From Paractinoplanes maris (GTDB lineage Bacteria; Actinomycetota; Actinomycetes; Mycobacteriales; Micromonosporaceae), in the NCBI RefSeq assembly GCF_023544465.1, contig NZ_JALPVL010000014.1, forward strand, positions 1-64,000: DNA of 64,000 nt, read 5' to 3'. The translations under genes and the position numbers were made by a program. Each line of letters starts with the position of its first letter. The stretch's first letter is position 1. Shown here in pieces: positions 8,812 to 17,164 of the stretch. The notes under the pieces were generated by a model that saw only the letters and a list, made by a program, of their open reading frames with translations, made no database searches and was not told the DNA's origin.

Positions 8812-9572
8812 CCGCGCTGATCTTCGACTGCGACGGGGTGCTGGCCGACACCGAGCGGTACGGCCACCTGCCCGCGTTCAACGCCACCTTCGAGCGGTTC
8901 GGGTTGCCGGTGCGCTGGACCGAGCAGGAGTACGGCGAGAAGCTGCGGATCGGCGGCGGCAAGGAGCGGATGGCGAGCCTGTTCGACGATCCCGCCTTCG
9001 CCGCGGCGGCCGGCCCCGGGGACCGTACCGAAAAACTTGTGACCTGGCACCGGGCCAAGACGGCGGCGTTCCAGCAGCTGGTGGCGGCCGGGCAGGTCCC
9101 GACCAGGCCGGGCGTCTCCCGGATCATCCGCGACGCGCTGGCGGCCGGGTGGACGGTCGCGGTCGCGTCGACCTCGGCCGAGGAGTCCGTCCGCGCGGTG
9201 CTGGCCGGTGCCGCGGGCGAGGCCGCCGCCGGGATCCCGGTCTTCGCCGGTGACGTGGTGCCGGCCAAGAAGCCCGACCCGGCGATCTACCAGCTCACCG
9301 TGGCGGAGTTGGGGCTCGACCCGGCGGCCACGCTGGTCGTCGAGGACTCCCGCAACGGGCTGCTCGCCGCCACTCGGGCCGGGCTGAAGTGCCTGGTCAC
9401 GGTCAACGGCTACACCCGCGACGAGGACTTCGGCGAGGCCGCCCTGGTCGTCTCGGAGCTGGGCGACGACGGCCGCCCGCCGATCGAGGTGCTGGCCGAC
9501 CGGGCCGGGGTGCGTCCCGGTGCCTACCTGACGCTCGACGACCTGCGCGCCTGCTTGGGAGAGCCCACATGA
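8808..9572 (+). CDS. HAD-superfamily phosphatase (CbbY/PGM-like)
   Basis: 254 residues from GTG 8808, which overlaps the aldolase stop as GTGA. The nucleophile motif FDCDGVLAD (Asp7 and Asp9), a threonine/serine motif in VASTSAEES, the Lys in PAKKPDP and the acidic VVEDSRNG loop complete a HAD active site. A helical cap sits between the first two motifs, as in beta-phosphoglucomutase and CbbY proteins. Its likely role is to remove phosphate from, or isomerise, a small sugar phosphate in the pathway of its neighbours. Its stop overlaps the DhaL start as ATGA. Confidence 0.85.
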   Translation: MTALIFDCDGVLADTERYGHLPAFNATFERFGLPVRWTEQEYGEKLRIGGGKERMASLFDDPAFAAAAGPGDRTEKLVTWHRAKTAAFQQLVAAGQVPTRPGVSRIIRDALAAGWTVAVASTSAEESVRAVLAGAAGEAAAGIPVFAGDVVPAKKPDPAIYQLTVAELGLDPAATLVVEDSRNGLLAATRAGLKCLVTVNGYTRDEDFGEAALVVSELGDDGRPPIEVLADRAGVRPGAYLTLDDLRACLGEPT

Positions 9573-10183
9573 CGATGCGACAGACCGAGTTCGTCGTCCG
9601 GACCATCGCCGAGACGGCCATCGAGAACGAGAAGTACTTCGGCGACCTCGACTCGGTGGTCGGCGACGGCGACTTCGGCTACTCGCTGGCCCGGGGCTTC
9701 GAGAAGCTGCTGGAAGGCTGGGCCGACCTGGATCGTTCCAGCCCGGGCACGTTCCTCAAGAAGAGCGGCCTGGTGATCACCTCCCGTATCGGGGGCACGT
9801 CCGGTCCGATCTGGGGCACGGCGTTCCTGCGGGCCGGCACCGCGGCCGGCGACGCCACCGACCTCGACGGCGAGCGGGTGGTCGCCATGCTGCGGGCGGC
9901 GATCGAGGGCATCAAGGCGCGCGGGCAGTCCGATGTCGGGGACAAGACGCTGCTGGACGCGCTCGTGCCGATGACCGACGCGCTGGCCTCCGGGGGTCTT
10001 GCGGCGGCGGCCGTCGCGGCGCGCGAGGCGGCCGACGCCACCGCGGAGATGGTCGCCAAGCGCGGCCGGGCGGCGTACACGGGCGAGCGCAGCCGCGGCT
10101 CGGTCGACGCCGGGGCCATGGCGGTGGCGGTGCTTGTCGAACGGATCAACGAGACCTGGCCGAAGCAAGGAGACGCATCGTGA
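9569..10183 (+). CDS. dhaL: DhaL-type nucleotide-binding subunit of a dihydroxyacetone-kinase-family enzyme
   Basis: 204 residues starting at ATG 9569. The DhaL all-helical ATP barrel is recognisable from the metal-binding loop VVGDGDFGYSL and the lid region GGTSGPIWGTAF, plus DKTLLDAL and the Gly-Ser-Asp loop near RSRGSVDAGA. The position after GDGD is Phe, whereas the classic glycerone kinase loop has His there, which hints at an altered substrate or partner. No DhaM (PTS) gene is present, so ATP is the expected phosphate donor. It overlaps dhaK by four bases (GTGA). Confidence 0.87.
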   Translation: MTMRQTEFVVRTIAETAIENEKYFGDLDSVVGDGDFGYSLARGFEKLLEGWADLDRSSPGTFLKKSGLVITSRIGGTSGPIWGTAFLRAGTAAGDATDLDGERVVAMLRAAIEGIKARGQSDVGDKTLLDALVPMTDALASGGLAAAAVAAREAADATAEMVAKRGRAAYTGERSRGSVDAGAMAVAVLVERINETWPKQGDAS

Positions 10184-11175
10184 AGAAGTTCGTCAACGAC
10201 CCCAAGAACTACGTGGCCGAGATGCTCGAGGGCGTCGCCCTGGCCAACCCCGGCACCCTGCGCTACGTCCCCGCCTACAACCTGATCATGCGGTCGGACG
10301 CGCCGGACGAGAACAAGGTGTCCATCGTGCAGGGGTCCGGCTCCGGGCACGAGCCGGCCCACGTGATGGCGGTGGGCAAGGGCATGCTCGACGCGGCCTG
10401 CCCCGGTGACGTGTTCGCCGCCCCGCCGATGGACTACGTCTACGAGACGGCGAAGCTGCTGTCCTCCCCCAAGGGCGTGCTGCTGCTGGTCAACAACTAC
10501 ACCGGCGACCGCATGGCGTTCGACATGGGCAAGGAGATGGCCGAGGCCGACGGCGTCCGGGCCGAGATCCTGACCATCAACGACGACGTCGCGGTGCAGG
10601 ACTCGACGTACACCGTGGGCCGGCGCGGCGTGGCCGGCAACTTCTTCGTCATCAAGGCCGTGGGGGCCGCGTCCGAGCAGGGCGCCGAGCTCGACGAGGT
10701 GATCCGGATCGGGAAGAAGGTCAACGACGTCACCCGGACGATGGGGGTCGCGCTCACCGCCTGCACGCCACCGGCCAAGGGCTCCCCGCTGTTCGAGCTG
10801 GGCGCCGACGAGATGGAGTTCGGCGTCGGCATCCACGGCGAACCGGGCCGCGAGCGCCGCACCCTCAAGGACGCCGACGCGATCGTCGACGACCTGCTGG
10901 AAGCGGTGGTCACCGACCTGCCCTACACCAACGGCGACCGGGTGGCGCTCATGATCAACGGCCTCGGCGGCACCCCGATCAGCGAGCTCTACATCCTCTT
11001 CCGCCGGGCCCACCAGCGCCTGGCCGACCGCGGCATCACCGTCGGCCGGAGCTACGTCAACGAATACTGCACCTCGCTCGACATGGCCGGCGCCTCGCTG
11101 ACGCTGGTCCGCCTGGACGACGAGATCGAGCGCCTGCTGAAAGCCCCCGCCGAGGCCGCCGTCCGCATCTTCTGA
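10180..11175 (+). CDS. dhaK: DhaK-type ketose-binding subunit of a dihydroxyacetone-kinase-family enzyme
   Basis: 331 residues from GTG 10180. It has the DhaK signature GSGSGHEPAH, the NYTGDRMAFDMG loop with a catalytic Asp, and GIHGEPG, whose His219 should form the covalent hemiaminal with the ketone substrate. With DhaL it would phosphorylate dihydroxyacetone or another short ketose such as erythrulose. It is the last gene of the four-gene overlapping unit 7951-11175, so subunits and pathway enzymes should be made in balanced amounts. No terminator hairpin is evident in the 113 bases that follow. Confidence 0.9.
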   Translation: MKKFVNDPKNYVAEMLEGVALANPGTLRYVPAYNLIMRSDAPDENKVSIVQGSGSGHEPAHVMAVGKGMLDAACPGDVFAAPPMDYVYETAKLLSSPKGVLLLVNNYTGDRMAFDMGKEMAEADGVRAEILTINDDVAVQDSTYTVGRRGVAGNFFVIKAVGAASEQGAELDEVIRIGKKVNDVTRTMGVALTACTPPAKGSPLFELGADEMEFGVGIHGEPGRERRTLKDADAIVDDLLEAVVTDLPYTNGDRVALMINGLGGTPISELYILFRRAHQRLADRGITVGRSYVNEYCTSLDMAGASLTLVRLDDEIERLLKAPAEAAVRIF

Positions 11176-11288
11176 TCGCCGCTGGACGTCGCCGGCTGAC
11201 GCGGGACCGATGAACGGGACGAAAACTCCGAAAACCGCCCAACGGCGCCGGACTCTCACTAGCGTGGACGGCGACGGAGGGAAAGCAC

Positions 11289-11693
11289 ATGTCGACGACG
11301 GCCGGTCCTTCCTCGCCCCTGGTGCTGGTGGTGGACGACGATCCGGACTTTCAGGAGATGCTCACCCACACGCTGAAGAAGCGCGGGTTCCGGGTCCTGA
11401 CCGCCCTGGACTCCGAGACCGCGATGGCGACGTGCCGCGAGCACGCCGGCGCCATCGACGCGATGCTCGCCGACCTCTCGCTGCCCGGTGACCTCACCGG
11501 TGGGCTCGCCCGGCGGGTGGCCGCGGAGTTCCCCGGCATCACCACCGTGTTCGTCACCGGCATCCCGCGCTACATCGCCCTCGGTTCGGGTCTGGTGCCG
11601 CCGGACGCGCCGTACCTGGAGAAGCCGGTCAGCCCGGATACGCTGGCCGGCCTCCTGCGCACCCTGCTCGCCCGCCGCGCCGCGCCGGGGTAG
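11289..11693 (+). CDS. Stand-alone response-regulator receiver protein
   Basis: 134 residues, a CheY-like receiver only. The acidic triad DDD is at 15-17, the phosphoacceptor Asp62 lies in ADLSLPG, a Thr in VFVTGIP, and a conserved Lys in YLEKPV. There is no output domain and no kinase next door. It starts 9 bases after a GAGGGAAAG ribosome binding site. The NB-ARC/TPR gene begins 27 bases downstream on the same strand and may be its partner. Confidence 0.87.
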   Translation: MSTTAGPSSPLVLVVDDDPDFQEMLTHTLKKRGFRVLTALDSETAMATCREHAGAIDAMLADLSLPGDLTGGLARRVAAEFPGITTVFVTGIPRYIALGSGLVPPDAPYLEKPVSPDTLAGLLRTLLARRAAPG

Positions 11694-11720
11694 GCCGGCG
11701 GCAGCGATAGGGTCTCGTCC

Positions 11721-14291
11721 ATGTCCGCGCCGCAGCCCGCCACGCTTCCCGATCCGGCCGGGGCCGGTGACGTCGACGACCTGGTCGAGCGGCTGCGCCG
11801 GCTCAAGGTGTGGGCGGGTGACCCCTCGTACGAGAAGATCAAGAACGAGGTGAACGCGGCCTGGACCGCCGACGGGCGGCCGGCCGGGGACCTGACGATC
11901 AAGTCGACGGTGGCCAACTGCTTCCAGCCCGGCCGGCGGCGGCTGAACACCGACCTCGTCCTCGCGGTGGTCGGGGTGCTCTGCCCGGACCCCGAATACG
12001 TGACGCGGTGGCGTCAGGCCCTGCGGGTGATCGCCGGTGGGACCGAGGCGGTCTCCCAGGCTCGGGTGCAGGACAAGCTTCCGCAGGATCTGATCGGCTT
12101 CACCGGGCGCGAGGACCAGATCGCCCAGGCCGTCCGCCGGGCCGCCGGAGCCGTCGTCATCACCGCCATCGAGGGCATGGCCGGCGTCGGCAAGACGCAG
12201 CTGGCCGTCCACGCCGGGCACCGGCTGCTCCGGGACCACTCGTTCGACCAGGTGCTGTTCGTCAACCTGCGCGGGTTCCACCCCGATCCGGCCCAGCCCC
12301 CGGCCGACCCGGCCGCCGTCCTCGACGGCTTCCTCCGGCTGCTCGGCCTGCCCGGCCACCAGGTTCCGCACGGCCTGGCCGCCCGGACCGCGGCCTACCG
12401 CGACCGGCTGGCCGGCGTGCGCGCCCTGGTGGTCCTCGACAACGCGGCGAACGCCGAGCAGGTGCGCCCCTTGCTGGCCGGCGGACCCGGCTGCCTCACC
12501 CTGATCACCAGCCGGCGCAGCCTCGACGAGCTCCCGTCGACGGACCGGATCGCAGTCGACGTGTTCACCGCCGACGAGGCGGTCGCCTTCCTGGCCGGTG
12601 CCCTGCCCGAGGTGCCCGCGGGCGCCGATCCCCAGGCCCTCGTCCGGATCGCCCGGCGCTGCGGCCACCTGCCGCTGGCCCTCAGCCTGATCGCCGGCCA
12701 CATCCGGGCCGCCCCGGGCTGGACGCTCACCGACCACGCCGACCGGCTCGACGAGCGGCACGCCGACCGGCGTCTCGACTCCGGGGTGGAACTCGCGCTC
12801 ACGCTGTCGTACCAGCACCTCTCCGCCGATCGGCAGCGGCTGCTGCGGCTGGCCGCGCTGCACCCGGGGCAGGATCTCGACTCGTACGCCGCGGCCGCCC
12901 TGGCCGGCACCGACCTGTCCGCGGCGGCCGCGGCGCTCGGCGATCTGGGCCGCGACCACCTGCTGCAGGAGACCGCACCGGGCCGCTACACGTTCCACGA
13001 CCTGGTCCGGACCTTCGCCCAGGCCCGCGCGCACGACATCGACCCGCCCGCCGCACGCCGCGCCGCCCTCACCCGGCTCTTCGACCACTACCTGGCCACC
13101 GCCGCCGCCGCGATCAACGCCCTGCACCCGGCCGAGGCCCACCTGCACCCGGCGATCGGCCCGGCCGGCACCCCGGCCCCGGAGCTGACCGCCCCGGGCA
13201 GCGCGGTCGCCTGGCTCGACACCGAACGCCACACGCTGGTGGCCGTCGCCGTGCACACCGCCACCGACGGCTGGCCCACCCACACGACCCGGCTGTCCGG
13301 CGTCCTGTTCCGCTACCTCATCGGCCGGGGCCACCACAGCGAGGCGCTCACCGCGTACACGAGCGCCCACCGCGCCGCCCTCGGCCGCGAGGACCTGGCG
13401 GGCCAGTTCGCCGCCCTGACCAACCTCGGCATCTCGTATCTGTACGCCGAGCAGTACGACCTGGCCGGCGACCACCTGCGGCGGGCGCTGGACGGGTGGC
13501 GCCGGATCGGTGACACCCGCAGCCAGGGCCGGGCACTGTTCAGCCTGGCCGCCATCGAGGAGCGGGCCAGTCGCTTCGCGGCGTCGGCCGACCTGCTCCG
13601 CGAGTCCCTGGCCTGCTATCGGGCGGTCGGCGACGAGACCAACGTGACCAACGCCCTGGGCAGCCTGGCGATCGCCCTGGGCCGGCTGGGCCGCTCCGAG
13701 GAGGCCATGGACGCCGGCCTGCAGGCCCTGACCCAGGCCCGCCGGGTCGGGCACGAGCACGGCGAGGGTTACGCCCTCGACGTGCTGGCCAACATCGAGA
13801 TGCAGGCCGGGCAGTACGAACCGGCCGGCGCGCACCTCCAGCAGGCACTGATCCTGCGCCGCCGGCTGCACAACCGCCTGGGCGAGGGCAGCGCGCTCGA
13901 CAGCCTCGGCATGCTGCACACCCACCTGGGCGAGCTCGACGAGGCCGCCGGTCACTTCGAGGAGTCCCTGGCCCTCTTCCGCGAGATCGGCAGCCAGGAG
14001 GGCCAGTCCTTCTCGCTCAACGGCCTGGGCGAGGTGGCACACCGGGCCGGCCGGCACTCCGACGCCCTCACCCACCACACGGACGCTTACGCGATCGCGG
14101 CCGGCATCGAGAACCGCTACCAGCAGGCCCGCGCGGCCACCGGCCTGGGCCACGCCCACCTCGCGCTGGGCGAGGTGGGCGCGGCCCGCGTCCACTACAA
14201 GCAGGCCCTGACCCTCTACGAGGACCTGGGTGTCCCCGAGGCCGAGCAGGCCCGGACCCATCTGTCAGCCTGCCAGCGCGGTGGTGGCTGA
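11721..14291 (+). CDS. NB-ARC/TPR regulator with N-terminal helix-turn-helix-like domain (STAND NTPase)
   Basis: 856 residues. An N-terminal helical region (about 10-105) has the look of the XRE-like domain found in actinobacterial NB-ARC proteins. The NTPase follows: Walker A GMAGVGKT (152-159), a Walker B-like ALVVLDNA, and the sensor TSRRSLDEL. A helical arm comes next, then six or more tetratricopeptide repeats (about 545-850) with repeating A-LG-A-------A--H motifs. The architecture is that of AfsR/GutR-type STAND proteins without the SARP domain: signal-dependent oligomeric switches in transcription or, in some relatives, phage defence. The stand-alone receiver upstream is a candidate trigger. 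Confidence 0.87.
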   Translation: MSAPQPATLPDPAGAGDVDDLVERLRRLKVWAGDPSYEKIKNEVNAAWTADGRPAGDLTIKSTVANCFQPGRRRLNTDLVLAVVGVLCPDPEYVTRWRQALRVIAGGTEAVSQARVQDKLPQDLIGFTGREDQIAQAVRRAAGAVVITAIEGMAGVGKTQLAVHAGHRLLRDHSFDQVLFVNLRGFHPDPAQPPADPAAVLDGFLRLLGLPGHQVPHGLAARTAAYRDRLAGVRALVVLDNAANAEQVRPLLAGGPGCLTLITSRRSLDELPSTDRIAVDVFTADEAVAFLAGALPEVPAGADPQALVRIARRCGHLPLALSLIAGHIRAAPGWTLTDHADRLDERHADRRLDSGVELALTLSYQHLSADRQRLLRLAALHPGQDLDSYAAAALAGTDLSAAAAALGDLGRDHLLQETAPGRYTFHDLVRTFAQARAHDIDPPAARRAALTRLFDHYLATAAAAINALHPAEAHLHPAIGPAGTPAPELTAPGSAVAWLDTERHTLVAVAVHTATDGWPTHTTRLSGVLFRYLIGRGHHSEALTAYTSAHRAALGREDLAGQFAALTNLGISYLYAEQYDLAGDHLRRALDGWRRIGDTRSQGRALFSLAAIEERASRFAASADLLRESLACYRAVGDETNVTNALGSLAIALGRLGRSEEAMDAGLQALTQARRVGHEHGEGYALDVLANIEMQAGQYEPAGAHLQQALILRRRLHNRLGEGSALDSLGMLHTHLGELDEAAGHFEESLALFREIGSQEGQSFSLNGLGEVAHRAGRHSDALTHHTDAYAIAAGIENRYQQARAATGLGHAHLALGEVGAARVHYKQALTLYEDLGVPEAEQARTHLSACQRGGG

Positions 14292-14400
14292 CGCCTGCCG
14301 GATTCGCCGGTGGTCGTCAGCCTCATCGATGAAGGTCCGCCGCACGCCGCACACTGCCTCGCAGCCGCCCGGTCGCGGACATCATGTCCATACTGAGCGG

Positions 14401-14700
14401 GTGAACGACTACTCATGGCCGGCCCACGGCGATCGCCTTGCCGAGCGGGCTGCCCAATGCTGGCCGGACACCCTGAGCACGCTGCCCATCGGCAGCAGGG
14501 TGACCGGTGAAGTGATCGGCCGCCGGCGCTTCGGAGTGTTTGTGCGCATCAACGAAGCTCCCGGCGCCATGGGCTTGGCCGAGCTGACCTCGATGCCGCG
14601 CGACGCGACGCTGCCTGCAGTCGGAACCGCCGTCCAAGGCACAGTGATCGAACACGCCGCACACAACCACCAAGTCAGGCTCCGCCTCCTCCCACGGTGA
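14401..14700 (+). CDS. Small S1-domain RNA-binding protein
   Basis: 99 residues from GTG 14401 after a GAGCGG site. The centre is an S1/OB fold: GSRVTGEVIGRRRFGVFVRI, a GLAELT loop, then VGTAVQGTVIEH and HQVRLRL as the last strands. Similar short S1 proteins are widespread in actinobacteria next to unrelated genes and have no fixed role; binding to RNA is the safe prediction. It stands alone, 110 bases after the NB-ARC gene. Confidence 0.75.
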   Translation: MNDYSWPAHGDRLAERAAQCWPDTLSTLPIGSRVTGEVIGRRRFGVFVRINEAPGAMGLAELTSMPRDATLPAVGTAVQGTVIEHAAHNHQVRLRLLPR

Positions 14701-14909
14701 ACGTCTGTGGACTCCGCATCCGTTGTCGGCCAGCTGCCACGCCGGTCCGACGTCGGTGGCCGAGCCGGTCTGCTGGGACAGGGCGGCCCCGGCCGTTTCG
14801 GCACCGAGGTCGTCGACCCGCGTCTGGGAGCCGTCGCGGGTGGCGGCCGGGTCGGCGCCCAGGCAGCCACCCCGGACGACGGACGGCCGGGACCCGCCCG
14901 GTCAGAGCC
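14701..14909. other. Gap without a convincing gene
   Basis: These 209 bases lie between the convergent S1 and GntR genes. Short open frames exist in several frames, but none has a ribosome binding site or a recognisable protein pattern. One minus-strand frame looks compositionally protein-like and could be a decayed fragment; I cannot support a call. Confidence 0.4.
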
Positions 14910-15554
14910 TCACCAGGTGGCGCCGTGACCGTGGTTGCGCGCCTGGTGCTCGTCGAGCGCGGTGGCGAAGGCCGTCCAGTCGCCCCGCTGGGCGTGCCCG
15001 AGCAGGATCCGGTGCTCGGCGATGGTCTGCCGCGGATCGCTGGAGATGCGGTCGGCGCTGCGCAGGATCGACAGGTACTGCCGGTCCTGCAACCGGTCGT
15101 AGATGGACAGCATCATGCTGTTGGCCGAGAGCTCGACGAAGGCTCGGTGGAACCGCATGGCGAGCACGGCGAACCCGGGCACGTCGCCCCCCAGCAGTGC
15201 CTGCTCCTGCTGGTCCAGGTTGTCGGCCAGGCGCGCGGCCAGCCCCTCGCGCTGAGCCGGCCCGGCCAGCCGGATGCCCGCGGACTCCAGGGCCTGCCGG
15301 GTCTCGGCCGATTCGCGCACCTCGTCGGCGGTCAGCTCCCGCACCAGGGCACCGCGCTGGGCATAGATGGTCACCCAGCCCTCGTCCTGCAGGCGGGTGA
15401 GCGCGGCCCGCACCGGGGTCCGGCTCATCGACAGGGTCGCGGCCAGCTCGTTCTCACTGAGCATGCGGCCCGGCGTCAGCTCGCCCCGCATGATGGCGGC
15501 CCGGATGTGCGCGTGGGCGCGGTCGGCGGCGCTGGACTTCTGCGCGACGCTCAC
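14910..15554 (-). CDS. GntR-family (FCD-type) transcriptional regulator
   Basis: 214 residues from GTG 15554, chosen because CTGGAGGCACC sits directly upstream; the open frame runs further but without a site. The N-terminal winged helix reads ADRAHAHIRAAIMRGELTPG and ends in RTPVRAALTRL, the GntR recognition helix. The C-terminal helical domain with metal-type His residues (FHRAF, EHRILLGH) fits FCD, which binds organic acids. The gene is divergent from an MFS transporter gene 106 bases away, with a palindrome in the gap, so it is most likely the local repressor of that transporter. Confidence 0.9.
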   Translation of the reverse strand: MSVAQKSSAADRAHAHIRAAIMRGELTPGRMLSENELAATLSMSRTPVRAALTRLQDEGWVTIYAQRGALVRELTADEVRESAETRQALESAGIRLAGPAQREGLAARLADNLDQQEQALLGGDVPGFAVLAMRFHRAFVELSANSMMLSIYDRLQDRQYLSILRSADRISSDPRQTIAEHRILLGHAQRGDWTAFATALDEHQARNHGHGATW

Positions 15555-15591
15555 AAGGTGCCTCCAGGGACGGTCGGGAACGCCGATAATC

Positions 15592-15620
15592 CTACTGACA
15601 TCCAACTGGGATACAAGTAG
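15592..15620. promoter_or_regulatory. Candidate GntR operator (29-base interrupted palindrome)
   Basis: In the GntR/MFS gap the arms CTACT (15592-15596) and AGTAG (15616-15620) flank inner arms ATCC (15600-15603) and GGAT (15609-15612), all symmetric about one centre. It lies between the two start codons (15554 and 15661). Nested symmetric half-sites are typical of FCD-type GntR operators. Confidence 0.6.
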
Positions 15621-15660
15621 GGTACGAGTTGCCACGCCGCCGACCATCAGGAGTAACCCC

Positions 15661-16935
15661 ATGGATGCGCTCACTGACGAGGACCGGCACGCTCTCTACC
15701 GCCGTTCCCTGGTCGTGGTCGTCGTGTCGCAGGTCTTCGGTGGGGCCGGCCTGGCCGCCGGGGTCACCGTCGGGGGTCTGCTGGCTCAGGACATGCTGGG
15801 CAACGACAGCCTGGCCGGATTGCCGGCCGCCCTGTTCACCCTGGGGTCGGCGCTGGCCGCGTTCACCGTCGGGCGCCTCACCCAGCGCACCGGCCGGCGG
15901 GGCGGGCTGGCCGCCGGTTTCGCCGCCGGCTCGGTCGGCGCGGCCGGCATCGTGACGGCGGCCGTCGCCGACCGCCCGGCGCTGCTGTTCCTGTCGCTGT
16001 TCGTCTACGGCGCCGGCACCGCCACCAATCTGCAGGCCCGCTACGCCGGCACCGACCTGGCCCCGCCCGGCCGCCGCGCCACCGCGGTGTCGATCGCCCT
16101 GGTCTCCACCACCGCCGGGGCGGTCGCCGGGCCACTGTCGGTGAACCTGCTGGGTGAGCTGGCCACCTCGCTCGGCATTCCCGCCCTGGCCGGCCCGTTC
16201 CTGCTGGCCGCGGTCGCCTTCGCGGTGGCCGGGCTGGTCCTGTTCGTCTTCCTCCGGCCCGACCCCTACCTGGTCTCTCTGCGCCTGGCCCGCGCCGCGG
16301 CCCCGAGCGACCCGGCCCCAGCCCGCGGCCGGGTCAGTCCCGGCGTCGCCGTCGGCGCCACCGTCATGGTGCTGACCCAGGTGGCCATGGTCGCGATCAT
16401 GACGATGACCCCGGTCCACATGCGGCACCACCAGCACGGGCTGGGCCAGGTCGGCTTCGTGATCAGCATGCACATCGCCGCCATGTTCCTGCCCTCGCTG
16501 CTGACCGGGCGCCTGGTCGACCGTCTCGGCAGCATGCCGATGGCCGTGACCGCGGCCGGCACCCTGCTCACGGCCGGGGTCGTCGCGGCCGTCTCCCCCG
16601 GTGACTCGCTGGCCGGCCTGACGCTCGCGCTGGTCCTGCTCGGCCTGGGCTGGAACTTCGGCCTGATCAGCGGCACTGCCTACATCGTCGACTCGACCGA
16701 GCCGGCGACCCGGGCGAAGACCCAGGGCACGGTCGACGTCCTCATCGCGCTGGCCGGCGCGGGCGGCGGCGCGGCGTCCGGCGTCATCAGCGACGCCGCC
16801 GGCTTCGCCACCCTGTCACTGGCCGGTGGCCTGCTCGCCGTGCTGCTGATCCCCGTGCTGGTCTGGCAGCGCACCACCCGGCCGTCCCCGGTGGCGACAG
16901 CCGGGGCGGGAAGCAGCCGCGGGCCTGTCGCGTAG
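15661..16935 (+). CDS. MFS transporter
   Basis: 424 residues with about 12 membrane spans in two six-helix halves. The loop between spans 2 and 3 reads GRLTQRTGRRGG, the major-facilitator signature, repeated in weaker form in the second half (GRLVDRLG). An exporter or uptake carrier of unknown substrate. It faces the GntR regulator gene and shares its promoter region, suggesting induction by its own substrate. It starts at ATG 15661 after GGAGTAACCCC. Confidence 0.88.
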   Translation: MDALTDEDRHALYRRSLVVVVVSQVFGGAGLAAGVTVGGLLAQDMLGNDSLAGLPAALFTLGSALAAFTVGRLTQRTGRRGGLAAGFAAGSVGAAGIVTAAVADRPALLFLSLFVYGAGTATNLQARYAGTDLAPPGRRATAVSIALVSTTAGAVAGPLSVNLLGELATSLGIPALAGPFLLAAVAFAVAGLVLFVFLRPDPYLVSLRLARAAAPSDPAPARGRVSPGVAVGATVMVLTQVAMVAIMTMTPVHMRHHQHGLGQVGFVISMHIAAMFLPSLLTGRLVDRLGSMPMAVTAAGTLLTAGVVAAVSPGDSLAGLTLALVLLGLGWNFGLISGTAYIVDSTEPATRAKTQGTVDVLIALAGAGGGAASGVISDAAGFATLSLAGGLLAVLLIPVLVWQRTTRPSPVATAGAGSSRGPVA

Positions 16936-17026
16936 CGGCGACTCCCGACCGCCGCTGATCACCGACGGCTGAGGCAGGGCTCGCCGGGCCGGCGAGCGGG
17001 AACCATCGAGTGCGCCGGATTCCTCT

Positions 17027-17093
17027 CGCGGGACAGCCCGCCTTTTCTTCCGGTGAACCGCTGCGGTGTTCGGGTCAGCCCGCCTGTCCCGCG
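17027..17093. repeat. Inverted repeat upstream of the alpha/beta hydrolase gene
   Basis: CGCGGGACAG (17027-17036) and CTGTCCCGCG (17084-17093) are perfect 10-base inverted arms with 47 bases between. The direct repeat CAGCCCGCC occurs next to both arms. It sits in the 229-base leader before the hydrolase start at 17165 and could be an operator pair or an RNA structure. Confidence 0.45.
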
Positions 17094-17164
17094 ACCGTGA
17101 GGTCTGGGAGCTTCGGAACAGACCCGTTCACCGAGGAGCCCTCACCCGCCAGAAAGGCCAACAC

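Noticed and set aside
11259..14261. Leftward open frame of about 1,000 codons
   Set aside because: Antisense to the NB-ARC/TPR gene, with no motif and no ribosome binding site.
14701..14909. Possible small gene between the S1 and GntR genes
   Set aside because: No ribosome binding site and no frame with a convincing protein pattern.
16979..16997. GCTCGCCGG/CCGGCGAGC hairpin as MFS terminator
   Set aside because: The arms leave a one-base loop, so the real stem is short, and the evidence is too weak to list.
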